From NCBI GenBank assembly GCA_964502175.1, contig CAZCVE010000016.1, positions 1-64,000 on the forward strand: a stretch of DNA of 64,000 nt, read 5' to 3'. A model generated the notes under the pieces. The model was not told the DNA's origin. It ran no database searches and worked only from the letters and a program-made list of their open reading frames with translations. Positions 25,185 through 33,387 of the stretch are shown here, piece by piece (positions within the stretch are counted from its first letter, which is position 1; each line of letters begins with the position of its first letter). The stretch is from JAFLCL01 sp964502175 (GTDB taxonomy: Bacteria; Myxococcota_A; Polyangia; Polyangiales; Sandaracinaceae). The position numbers were made by a program, and so were the translations under genes.

Positions 25185-26797
25185 CGGAGCGCTTCGATCT
25201 GATCGTCGTCGGTGGAGGACCCGCGGGCAGCACCGCGGCCGCGATCGCCGCGCGTCGTGGGCTCTCGGTGCTCCTGCTCGAAGGAGGAACGCACCCGCGT
25301 CCTCACGTCGGCGAGAGCCTCCAGACAGGGATCATCCCGATCCTCGAAGAGATGGGGGCGCTCGGCGCGCTCGAGGCGGCGGGGTTCCGCGAGAAGACGG
25401 GCAGCACGCACCACGACTGGGGCAAGACGCCGCGCTGGGATCTCTGGTTCACCGACAGCGACGCCTACGACCACGCGTGGCTCGTCGAGCGATCGCGCTT
25501 CGACGAGCTCTTGTTCGATGCTGCCGCGCGCGCAGGCGCACGCTGCGAGAGCCGGGCGCGCTGTGAGGAGATCCTGTTCGACGACGAGCGCGCGGTCGGC
25601 GTTCGCTACACGCAGGGCGGCGAGACGCGCGCGGTCCACGCGCCGTTCGTGATCGACGCCAGCGGTCAGCCCGGGATCATCGCGAAGGCTCACGGGCTGC
25701 GCGAGCCGCTCGAAGGCCTGCGCCACCTCGCCGGCTGGGCGCACTGGGAGGGCGCGAGCTACCTGCCCGCGCCGCGCGAGGGCCAGGCGCTCTTCATCGC
25801 GTCGCCCACGCACTGGACGTGGATGTTCGCGTTCGCCGAGGGTCGCTGCTCGATCGGCATCGTCACGCTCGACGGACGCACGGCTGACTACGACGCGCTC
25901 GTCGAGGCGAGCGGGGAGCTCCGATCCGTCATCGGCCCAGGGGCGCGGCGCGCTACGCCCGTGCGGTGGGAGCGCGACTGGAGCTACCGACACCGCGAGA
26001 TCGCGGGGCCCGGGTGGCTCTCTGCGGGCGACGCGGCGGGCTTCCTCGATCCCGTGCTCTCGACGGGCGTGCTGCTCGCGATGAGCGGAGCGTGGAACGC
26101 TGCGCGCACCGTCGTCGACGTGCTCGCGGGCACGATCGACGAGCGCGCGGCGCGCGACGCGTACACGCAGGCGCACCGCAAGCTCTTCGGCGATCTGCTG
26201 CGCGTCGTCCGCTTCTTCTACGAGCAGAACGTGACGAAGGAGGACTACTTCTGGAAAGCGAAGACCGTGCTGCTCGAGAACGACGAGATGGCGCTCAAGC
26301 CCCAGCGCTCGTTCCTCGTGCTCACGAGCGGGCTCGTCGGAAACCTCGCGTTCGACGACAAGCGCGCGCGCACGATGGCCTCGCGCGTCGAGCGCACGGA
26401 GGCCGGACACGCGCTCGCTGCCGCCGACGACACGTCGATCCCCGAGGCGCTCGGCTTCGTCTGCTTCGCGATCTCCTGTGACCTCGCCGCGCTCGGGCGC
26501 GAGGGCACCCGCGCGATGCTGCACCTCCTGATCGAGCCGAGCGATCCCGCCGCGCCGACGCTGTTCCGAACGAAGCACTTCGACGTGAACTGCCTCGCGC
26601 CGCGGTTCGATCACGACCCGATCCGCGTGCCGCAGCTCGCGCCCGTCCTCGAGCGCGTTCACGCGCTCGTGCGGTCGCTCGACACCGCAGACGACGAGAC
26701 GCTCGCGTCCTTCTGGGCCCGCGCCCGCGCGCCGCTCGCCGAGCTGTGCGACTCGCTGCCGCCGTTCCTCACGCTGGAGCGCGTGTTCGGCGAGTGA
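25181..26797 (+). CDS. FAD-dependent halogenase/monooxygenase-like oxidoreductase
   Basis: 538 residues from GTG 25181, overlapping the fusion gene. The N-terminal dinucleotide motif VVGGGPAGSTAAAIAARRG, the PHVGESLQTGIIPIL segment and GDAAGFLDPVLSTGV near residue 285 are characteristic of the flavin-dependent halogenase/geranylgeranyl-reductase superfamily; the last resembles the FxxPxxSxGV halogenase signature. The halogenase WxWxIP motif is partly kept as HWTWMFAF. Halogenation is therefore possible but unproven; epoxidation or reduction is equally open. No flavin reductase is adjacent. The C-terminal ~170 residues are an extension of unknown fold. Confidence 0.8.
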   Translation: MTERFDLIVVGGGPAGSTAAAIAARRGLSVLLLEGGTHPRPHVGESLQTGIIPILEEMGALGALEAAGFREKTGSTHHDWGKTPRWDLWFTDSDAYDHAWLVERSRFDELLFDAAARAGARCESRARCEEILFDDERAVGVRYTQGGETRAVHAPFVIDASGQPGIIAKAHGLREPLEGLRHLAGWAHWEGASYLPAPREGQALFIASPTHWTWMFAFAEGRCSIGIVTLDGRTADYDALVEASGELRSVIGPGARRATPVRWERDWSYRHREIAGPGWLSAGDAAGFLDPVLSTGVLLAMSGAWNAARTVVDVLAGTIDERAARDAYTQAHRKLFGDLLRVVRFFYEQNVTKEDYFWKAKTVLLENDEMALKPQRSFLVLTSGLVGNLAFDDKRARTMASRVERTEAGHALAAADDTSIPEALGFVCFAISCDLAALGREGTRAMLHLLIEPSDPAAPTLFRTKHFDVNCLAPRFDHDPIRVPQLAPVLERVHALVRSLDTADDETLASFWARARAPLAELCDSLPPFLTLERVFGE

Positions 26798-26800
26798 CGG

Positions 26801-27379
26801 CTACTCGCGGACGAGGCCGAACTGCAAGCGGTGGCCGCCGAGGTAGGGGGCGTCCGCCGTGTAGCGCTCCCCCTCGCGACGAGCGCGCATGTACTGCCAG
26901 CGTGTCTGCACGACGTCGGTGAACGCGCGCGTCGCACGCTCCTCCTCCATCCCGAGCGCCACGCGCGCCGACTCGAAGCCGGACGGCGGCGCGTGCGCAG
27001 GCGCGGAGACGGTGAACGTGTGCCCCGCCTCTGCGCGGACCGAAGGGCTGAGATCGTAGAGCAAGCCGCTCTCGACCTCGCCCTCTTCGCTGCTCCACAC
27101 GTTCGCGTTCGCGCCGATGCCCACGTGGAACGTCACGTCCTCGCGCAGCGCGCCCGCCGGGATCTCGATCCGCAGGCCGCTCGTCAGCGCGATGGATCCT
27201 CCTGCGCGTCCCACCACGCCCCGCACCTCGCGATCACCCGACAGGTGCGCGGGCCTCGGCGGAGGCGGAGGAGGCGGCGCCTCCTCGACGACGGGAGGCG
27301 GAGCGCTTGCGCCGCAAGCGAGCGCGCCCTGCGCGAGCAGGACGGCGACCGTGACGTGGACGACGCGTGAGCGGAGCAT
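26801..27379 (-). CDS. ZU5-like domain lipoprotein
   Basis: 192 residues from ATG 27379. The signal ends in GALACG, a good lipobox, followed by a Pro-rich linker (PPPPPPP). GGSIALTSGLRIEIPAGALR and DVTFHVGIGANANV match the ZU5-type beta sandwich found in exported bacterial proteins. The C-terminal part has no recognised domain. Likely an outer-membrane lipoprotein with a binding role. Convergent with the flavoprotein gene (3-base gap) and divergent from the adenine methylase. Confidence 0.8.
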   Translation of the reverse strand: MLRSRVVHVTVAVLLAQGALACGASAPPPVVEEAPPPPPPPRPAHLSGDREVRGVVGRAGGSIALTSGLRIEIPAGALREDVTFHVGIGANANVWSSEEGEVESGLLYDLSPSVRAEAGHTFTVSAPAHAPPSGFESARVALGMEEERATRAFTDVVQTRWQYMRARREGERYTADAPYLGGHRLQFGLVRE

Positions 27380-27511
27380 GCGAACCCCCTGACTCGGGCG
27401 GCTTGCGCCCGACGTGACCCGGTCGATCCGGAGCACTGGCCCGATGCTCGCCAAGACGCCGCCGAGGGTCAACCAAGGACCTGGCGCTCCTCGGCCGACG
27501 CGAGACGGGTG

Positions 27512-27517
27512 TAGGTT
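27512..27517 (+). promoter_or_regulatory. Putative -10 element of the adenine methylase (TAGGTT)
   Basis: TAGGTT ends 6 bases before the GTG start; TG immediately precedes it. No Shine-Dalgarno sequence, so probably a leaderless mRNA. Confidence 0.5.
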
Positions 27518-27523
27518 CCGCGC

Positions 27524-28531
27524 GTGATCAAGTACCTGGGCAGCAAGCGCTTGCTCGTGCCCGCGATCCTCGAGGTGATCGCGGGCTTCGACGGCGCGCG
27601 CTCGGTGCTCGACCTCTTCTCGGGCACCTCCCGCGTGGGTCACGCGCTCAAGCGGGCCGGTTACCAGGTGACGGCCAACGATCACAACGCGTACGCCGCG
27701 ACGCTCGCGCGCTGCTACGTCGAGGCCGATCGCGACGAGGTGCTCGCGGACGCGACACGCCTGATCGCAGAGCTGTCGCGCCTGCCCGGCCGCGAGGGCT
27801 ACTTCACGGAGACCTTCTGCGTGAAGAGCCGCTTCTTCCAGCCGAAGAACGGTGCACGCATCGACGCGATCCGAGACGCGATCGCGGCCAAGTCGCTGCC
27901 GCCCGAGCTCGAGGCGGTGCTCCTCGTGTCGCTCATGGAGGCGGCCGACCGCGTCGACTCCACCACGGGCGTGCAGATGGCGTATCTCAAGCAGTGGGCC
28001 GCGCGCGCGCACAACGATCTCGAGCTCCGCATGCCCGACGTGCTCCCTCGCGCCACGCACGGAAAGAGCCGCGCGCTCGAGGGCGACGCCGTGCGGGTGG
28101 CGCGCGAGGTTCCGTGCGACGTCGCGTACCTCGACCCGCCGTACAACCAGCACAAGTACCTCGGCAACTATCACGTGTGGGAGACCCTCGTGCGCTGGGA
28201 TCACCCCGAGGCGTATGGCATCGCGTGCAAGCGCGTCGACGCCAAGACGCGCCGCAGCGACTTCAACTCGGTGGTGCGGTTCGAAGACGCGTTCAGGGAC
28301 GTGGTGCGTGCGGTGCGCGCGCCGCGCCTCGTGGTGTCCTTCAACGACGAAGGCTTCCTCACGCCCGAGCGCGCCGTGGAGATCCTCTCCGAGCGCGGCC
28401 CCGTGCGCGTGATCGAGCACGACTACAAGCGCTACGTCGGCGCGCAGATCGGCATCTTCAGCCCGAAGGGGCAGAAGGTCGGCGAGGTGAGTCACCTGCG
28501 GAACCGCGAGCTCATCTACGTGGTGGGCTGA
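27524..28531 (+). CDS. Orphan D12-class DNA adenine N6-methyltransferase
   Basis: 335 residues from GTG 27524. MIKYLGSKRLLVP opens as in Dam-like enzymes, the AdoMet motif is DLFSGTSRVGHALKRAG (near residue 30), and the catalytic motif is YLDPPYNQ (near residue 207), followed by FNDEGFLT. It transfers a methyl group to adenine N6. No restriction endonuclease or specificity subunit lies next to it, so it is a solitary methylase that could serve regulation, replication or an inactive restriction remnant. The target sequence cannot be read from the protein. Confidence 0.9.
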   Translation: MIKYLGSKRLLVPAILEVIAGFDGARSVLDLFSGTSRVGHALKRAGYQVTANDHNAYAATLARCYVEADRDEVLADATRLIAELSRLPGREGYFTETFCVKSRFFQPKNGARIDAIRDAIAAKSLPPELEAVLLVSLMEAADRVDSTTGVQMAYLKQWAARAHNDLELRMPDVLPRATHGKSRALEGDAVRVAREVPCDVAYLDPPYNQHKYLGNYHVWETLVRWDHPEAYGIACKRVDAKTRRSDFNSVVRFEDAFRDVVRAVRAPRLVVSFNDEGFLTPERAVEILSERGPVRVIEHDYKRYVGAQIGIFSPKGQKVGEVSHLRNRELIYVVG

Positions 28532-28540
28532 CGACAAACA

Positions 28541-28582
28541 GACACTCGGTGCCATTTTCTTTTTGACACTCGGTGCCACTTT
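28541..28582 (+). repeat. Direct repeat pair in the tetR promoter (candidate operator)
   Basis: Two copies of an 18-base element, GACACTCGGTGCCA followed by TTTT or CTTT, at 28541-28558 and 28565-28582, period 24. They differ at one base. The second copy ends two bases before the putative -10 of the TetR gene, so a protein bound there would block transcription. Confidence 0.6.
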
Positions 28583-28584
28583 GC

Positions 28585-28590
28585 TAGATC
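28585..28590 (+). promoter_or_regulatory. Putative extended -10 element of tetR (TGC-TAGATC)
   Basis: TAGATC ends 6 bases before GTG 28597 and follows TTTGC, the same TTTGCTA context seen before tRNA-Pro and ybaB. Leaderless start expected. Confidence 0.45.
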
Positions 28591-28596
28591 CGCGGC

Positions 28597-29202
28597 GTGA
28601 GCAGCGTGGACATCGAAGAGGTCGGGCAGCGCGAGCGGAACAACCGCGAGCGGCGCGACGCGCTGATCAACGCCGCGTACCAGCTCTTCTCCGAGCGCGG
28701 CTTCGCGGCGAGCTCGATGGACGACATCGCGGCGCGCGCGGGCCTCTCGCGTCGCACGGCGTTCCGCTACTTCGCGAGCAAGGACGACCTCGTCTTCCCC
28801 GAGCAGGCCGAGCGACAGGCGCAGTTCGAGGCGCTGCTCGTCGCGCGCGCCGACGAGTCGCCGTTCGAGACCGTGCGGCGCGCGTGCCTCGCGCTCGGGC
28901 GCCACTACCAAGACGACCGCGAGCGGCAGCTCGCGCAGTTCCGCGTGATCCAGTCGGAGCCGTGGCTCGTGGGCCGGGAGCTGTCGATCGACCGCGCGCT
29001 CGAAGGCGCGATCGAGAAGGCGTTCCTCGCCGGAGAGCGCGACACGCCGAAGGCCAAGCGACGCGCGAAGGTTCGCGCCTCGGCGGTGACGGGTGCGCTG
29101 CGCGCCACGGTGCGCGAGTGGCTCGAGGGCGGCGCGAGCGCGGACCTCGTCCGCCTCGGCCGCGAGACGTTCGCGGAGCTCGAAGCGGGCTTCGCAGGTT
29201 GA
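28597..29202 (+). CDS. TetR-family transcriptional regulator
   Basis: 201 residues from GTG 28597. The N-terminal helix-turn-helix (RDALINAAYQLFSERGFAAS...IAARAGLSRRTAFRYFASKDDL) is a clear TetR domain; the C-terminal ligand domain is divergent as usual. The next gene, a sphingosine-phosphate-lyase-like enzyme, begins 41 bases later in the same direction, so it is likely in the same transcript and under its control. Direct repeats overlapping its own promoter suggest autoregulation. The inducer is unknown. Confidence 0.93.
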   Translation: MSSVDIEEVGQRERNNRERRDALINAAYQLFSERGFAASSMDDIAARAGLSRRTAFRYFASKDDLVFPEQAERQAQFEALLVARADESPFETVRRACLALGRHYQDDRERQLAQFRVIQSEPWLVGRELSIDRALEGAIEKAFLAGERDTPKAKRRAKVRASAVTGALRATVREWLEGGASADLVRLGRETFAELEAGFAG

Positions 29203-29243
29203 AGGTTCGATCGACGGCGCGACCGTCGAAGAGGGAGCGGAAC

Positions 29244-30725
29244 ATGACGAACGGCCTGCCGATGACTGCACTGCCTTCGAAGGGACGCGCCAAGGACGAC
29301 GTGCTCGCAGAGCTCGAGACCTTCCGCGCGAACGACGTGCCGTGGCGCGAGGGCAAGGCCTTCGGCTACGTGTTCGACGCGCGCCACGAGGCCATCGACG
29401 CGGGCAAGCGCGCCTACCTCGCGTTCATGAGCGAGAACGGCCTCGACCCCACGTCGTTCCCTTCGCTGCTCCGTCTCGAGAACGAGGTCGTGCGCATGTG
29501 CGCGACGCACGTGCACGGCGGCCCCGAGGTGGTGGGCAACTTCACGAGCGGCGGCACCGAGTCGATCCTGCTCGCGATGAAGTCGGCCCGCGACTGGGCC
29601 AAGAAGCATCGCCCCGAGCTCTACGCGGACGGACGTCGCCCCGAGATCCTCGCGCCGATCACCGCGCACGCCGCGTTCCACAAGGCGGCCGCGTACCTCG
29701 AGCTCGAGATGCGCACGTTCGACGTCGACGCCACGAGCTGCATCGCGAGCGCCGAGGCCGCGCGCGCGGCGGTCACCGATCGCACGCTCGTCCTCGTCGG
29801 GTCGGCACCGTCGTACGCGTACGGCGTGATCGACGACATCGCGGGTCTCGCCGCGCTCGCGACGGAGAAGAACCTCTGGATGCACGTCGACGCATGCATG
29901 GGCGGCGTCGTCCTGCCGCTGATGGAGACGAACGGCGAGACCGTCGCGCCCTTCGACTTCCGCGTGCCCGGCGTGTGGAGCCTCTCCATGGATCTGCACA
30001 AGTACGGCTACTGCCCCAAGGGCGCGAGCGTCGTGCTCTACCGAGACAAGGGCCTCCGCAAGCACCAGATCTACGCGTGCTCCGAGTGGGCCGGCTACAC
30101 CATCGTCAACGCCACGGTGCAGAGCACCAAGAGCGGCGGGCCGCTCGCGGGCGCGTGGGCGACGATGCAGTGCATGGGCGAGGACAGCTACCTCCGCATC
30201 GTCTCCGAGGTGCGCGACGCGACGCGGCGCTTCGTCGAGGGCATCGGCGCGATCCCCGGGCTTCGGGTGATCGGCCGCCCCGACATGACGCTCGTCGCGT
30301 TCACGAGCGACGAGGTGCATGCGTTCCACCTCCCCGACCTGATGAAGAAGCGCGGCTGGTACATCCAGCCGACGCTCGGCACCAAGCAGAAGAGCGCGCC
30401 CGCGCTGCGCGAGCACGTGCACCTCTCCGTCACTGCGGCGAACGTGCCGCACGTCGAGCGCTTCCTCGAGGACCTGCGCGCCTGCGTCGACGAGGCGCGC
30501 GCGATCCCGAAGGACAACACGGCCGAGGAGGTCGCGTTCATGGCGTCCCACATCGATCCCGCGCAGCTCGACGACGCCGCGTTCAGCAAGCTGCTCTCGT
30601 TCGCGGGCATGACCGGCGCGGGCGTCCCCGAGTCGACCGCGGGCATCAACATGATCCTCCAGGCCCTCGACCCCGCGCTGCGCAAGGCGATCCTGATCCA
30701 CTACCTGAACGATCTCTTCGCCTGA
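29244..30725 (+). CDS. Sphingosine-1-phosphate lyase-like PLP-dependent enzyme
   Basis: 493 residues from ATG 29244, with GAGGGAGCGG as ribosome site. A fold-type I group II decarboxylase-family protein: NFTSGGTESILLAMKSARD near residue 95, HVDACMGG for the cofactor, and the PLP lysine K253 in SMDLHKYGYCPKGASVV. That Lys motif with GYCPKG is the form seen in S1P lyases rather than glutamate decarboxylases. It would cleave a phosphorylated long-chain base into aldehyde and phosphoethanolamine. Myxobacteria make sphingolipids, so the role is plausible. Pairing with TetR suggests induction by lipid or a related amine. Confidence 0.85.
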   Translation: MTNGLPMTALPSKGRAKDDVLAELETFRANDVPWREGKAFGYVFDARHEAIDAGKRAYLAFMSENGLDPTSFPSLLRLENEVVRMCATHVHGGPEVVGNFTSGGTESILLAMKSARDWAKKHRPELYADGRRPEILAPITAHAAFHKAAAYLELEMRTFDVDATSCIASAEAARAAVTDRTLVLVGSAPSYAYGVIDDIAGLAALATEKNLWMHVDACMGGVVLPLMETNGETVAPFDFRVPGVWSLSMDLHKYGYCPKGASVVLYRDKGLRKHQIYACSEWAGYTIVNATVQSTKSGGPLAGAWATMQCMGEDSYLRIVSEVRDATRRFVEGIGAIPGLRVIGRPDMTLVAFTSDEVHAFHLPDLMKKRGWYIQPTLGTKQKSAPALREHVHLSVTAANVPHVERFLEDLRACVDEARAIPKDNTAEEVAFMASHIDPAQLDDAAFSKLLSFAGMTGAGVPESTAGINMILQALDPALRKAILIHYLNDLFA

Positions 30726-30729
30726 TCGA

Positions 30730-33288
30730 TCAGCCCGCGGGCTTCGACGCGTCGGTCGGCGGCGCGGCGGCGAGGGGCGGCGCGCTGGGCGTGATGATGC
30801 GGAGGTCGCGCTGCGGGAACGGGATCTCGATGCCCGCGGCGGTCAGCGCGTCGTGCACGGCGAGACCGACCTCGCTCTTCAGCTCGATCGAGTCGGCGAA
30901 GCTCGTCGCCCAGAACTGCAGCTGGAAGTCGAGCGAGCTCTCGCCGAAAGCCTCGAAGAGCACCTCGGGATCGACGCTCACCGTCGGGTCGCGGTGCTCG
31001 ATGGCGACGCGTCGGAGGATCTCCACGACGCGGTGTGGGTCGGTGCCGTACGCGACGCCGACCTTCACCTCGACGCGACGCTTTCGATCCGAGAGCGTCC
31101 AGTTCACGACCTCGCGGCTGATCAGGCTCTCGTTCGGCACGATGACCTCGGCGCCGTCGAGCGCCTTCACGGTGCTCGAGCGTAGGCCGATGCGCTCGAC
31201 CGATCCGACGAGCGAGCCGACCTCGATGAAGTCTCCGAGGCGCACGGGTCGCTCGATCATGAGCACGATGCCCGCGATGAAATTCGCGACGATGCCCTGC
31301 AGGCCGAAGCCGATGCCGACGCCGAGGGCGCCCGCGACGAGCGCGATCTGCGAGGCGTCGATGCCGAGGTACGCGAGCGCGAACAAGAAGCCCGTGCCGC
31401 CGACGAGGTAGCTCGTGAGGCCCGCGATCGCGCCGTCGACGCCGGGCTCGAGCGCGAGCCGCGGGAGCACGTCGAGCTCGAGGGCGAAGCGCACCAAGCG
31501 CAGGAGAAGGTGCGTGGCGATGAGGATGCCGAGCGCGCCGAGCACCTCGCCGAAGCTGATCTCGAGGCTCCCGATGTCGTGATCGTCACGGAGCAGCTTC
31601 GCGACGTCCGACGAGACCGGACCCCAGAGCCCGAAGCCCTCGAGGGTCGCCACGCCCCACACGGCGATCGCGCCGAGCGTCAGCAGGCGCAGCGTCCGCT
31701 CGTGAACGCGCGCCGCGTGATCACGGAACATGCGGAGCCGACGTCCGAACGAGCTGACGACGACGAGATCGATGATCGCCTCGGTGACGACGACGGCGCC
31801 CGCGAGCGCGACGGCCGTGTAGGCGCTGAACCCGACGCCGCGCGTGAGGACCGTCGCGAGGAAGAGGTAGCCGCCGAGGTTGGCGAGGCACGCGACGCCG
31901 AAGAGCGCGACGGCGAGCGCCGCGAGGCCGCGCGACCAGAGCGGCGCCTCGCGCGTGCGGCGGAGCCAGAGCACGAGCAGCACGAGCGCGACGATCGCCT
32001 CGACGAGGAGGACGAGCCGCAGGAGCGAGCTGCCCTCGGCGAGCATCGACTGCACACGGTCGATGGCGACGAAGACGATCACACCCTTGAGGAGCGGGCG
32101 CAGCGTGAGCGGCGTGAGGGGTGGCACCGCGCGCCAGAGGGGGATGAGTGTGGCGAAGAAGATCGCGTCGTAGACGAAGATCGGTGCTTGCTCGATCAGC
32201 ACGTTCGCGCCGAGCAGACACAAGAGCCCCGCAGAGGACGCCGGGTGTCGGAGCACCTCGAGCGCCAAGGAGCCCAGCGACGCGCGCTCACCCTCCGCGC
32301 CGCGCGACCGATCGAGGTGCCTCAGCAGAAAGAAGATCGCGAAGAAGGCCACGACGAGCGCGAACACGGGAGGGACGAGCTCCGCGAGCAGCTCGTCGGG
32401 CGTCTCGGTGCGCTCGAGCAGTGTCTCGCGCGCTTGCGCGGCGACCGAGGTGTCGGTCGCGTCTTCGTGAGTCCACCCCTCGGTGATCGGAGGCGCGTCG
32501 CGCACGGCGAGGCGCTCGCGGTAGACGCTGGCGGCGTCCCGCAGCTGCTCGGCGACCTCCTCCACGATGATCTGAACGTCCGACACGCGATCGGACAGGC
32601 TCGCGAGCTGGTCTCGCGTCGACTCGAGATCCGCGAGGCCGCGCCGCGTCTCGTCGAGCCCAGCCACGATGCGGCTGTGACGCGGCTCCGGCCGACCCGC
32701 GCTCTCGGAGAGCGCGCGCAGGTCCTGCCACGTGTGCTTGATCTCCACGAGGAGGGTGCGCACCTCCTCCACCTCGGTCTCGCGCTGCGCGATCGTCGCC
32801 TGCCAGTTCTCGAGGCGGTGCGCGTGACGGCGCCAGTCTCCGCGCAGATCGGCGAGCTCGCGCTGCGACAGGTGCGGGATCCGCGCGAGCCGGCTCGGAT
32901 GAGACAGCCGACGGATCTCGGACTCCGTCCCTGGCAACGCACGCTCGATGCGCGTCTCGTCGCCCGACGCGCGAAGGAGCGGTCGCGCGGTGTGGAGCGC
33001 AGCGCGCGTACGGGCGGCGAGCTCACCGACACGCGCCGCGCGCAGCTGCTCGCGCGCGAGCTCCGCTGCCTCGTCGGTCTCGGTCGGCGGCGCCGCGTCC
33101 GCCTCGGCCGCGGCTTCCTCGTTGGCCGCGGGGGCGTCGTCTTCCGTGATGTGCCCGGCTTCGTCGTCGGCCTGCACGACACCCGCGTCTTCGAGCGCGG
33201 GCTCTTGAGCCCATGCCGATCGCGGACAGGCGAGCGCGAGCACGAGCGAGAGGGCGCAACCGAGGAAGGCGACGGGCGAACGGAGCAT
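30730..33288 (-). CDS. Large MscS-family mechanosensitive channel
   Basis: 852 residues. A cleavable signal (LVLALACPRSAWAQ) leads to an acidic linker, a periplasmic coiled coil to ~residue 260, then about ten membrane helices. The MscS pore and beta domain follow: GVGIGFGLQGIVANFIAGIV, RPVRLGDFIEVG and VIVPNESLISREVVNW. The large periplasmic N-terminus makes it of the MscK/MscM type. It releases solutes on osmotic downshock. Only four bases separate its stop from the S1P-lyase stop. A TACCAT hexamer at 33297-33302 precedes the ATG by 8 bases. Confidence 0.93.
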   Translation of the reverse strand: MLRSPVAFLGCALSLVLALACPRSAWAQEPALEDAGVVQADDEAGHITEDDAPAANEEAAAEADAAPPTETDEAAELAREQLRAARVGELAARTRAALHTARPLLRASGDETRIERALPGTESEIRRLSHPSRLARIPHLSQRELADLRGDWRRHAHRLENWQATIAQRETEVEEVRTLLVEIKHTWQDLRALSESAGRPEPRHSRIVAGLDETRRGLADLESTRDQLASLSDRVSDVQIIVEEVAEQLRDAASVYRERLAVRDAPPITEGWTHEDATDTSVAAQARETLLERTETPDELLAELVPPVFALVVAFFAIFFLLRHLDRSRGAEGERASLGSLALEVLRHPASSAGLLCLLGANVLIEQAPIFVYDAIFFATLIPLWRAVPPLTPLTLRPLLKGVIVFVAIDRVQSMLAEGSSLLRLVLLVEAIVALVLLVLWLRRTREAPLWSRGLAALAVALFGVACLANLGGYLFLATVLTRGVGFSAYTAVALAGAVVVTEAIIDLVVVSSFGRRLRMFRDHAARVHERTLRLLTLGAIAVWGVATLEGFGLWGPVSSDVAKLLRDDHDIGSLEISFGEVLGALGILIATHLLLRLVRFALELDVLPRLALEPGVDGAIAGLTSYLVGGTGFLFALAYLGIDASQIALVAGALGVGIGFGLQGIVANFIAGIVLMIERPVRLGDFIEVGSLVGSVERIGLRSSTVKALDGAEVIVPNESLISREVVNWTLSDRKRRVEVKVGVAYGTDPHRVVEILRRVAIEHRDPTVSVDPEVLFEAFGESSLDFQLQFWATSFADSIELKSEVGLAVHDALTAAGIEIPFPQRDLRIITPSAPPLAAAPPTDASKPAG

Positions 33289-33296
33289 TCGCGGCG

Positions 33297-33302
33297 ATGG
33301 TA
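33297..33302 (-). promoter_or_regulatory. Putative -10 element of the MscS gene (TACCAT)
   Basis: Minus-strand TACCAT ends 8 bases before ATG 33288, no ribosome site. Identical to the hexamer before 22450. Confidence 0.4.
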
Positions 33303-33373
33303 GCGAGTTCGCCCCTCATCCGGGGGCGCGAGAACGCGCACGGCCCCAGCGCGAGGAGGGCTGCGGCGCGGAG

Positions 33374-33379
33374 TACAGT
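33374..33379 (+). promoter_or_regulatory. Putative -10 element of the serine protease gene (TACAGT)
   Basis: TACAGT ends 8 bases before ATG 33388. The same hexamer precedes tRNA-Pro at 37509. The ATG has no Shine-Dalgarno sequence. Confidence 0.45.
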
Positions 33380-33387
33380 CCGCGCCC

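Noticed and set aside
28541..28582. GGCACCGAGTG-like sequence similar to a guide-RNA tail
   Set aside because: Only a short chance match; no Cas9, no anti-repeat and no array.
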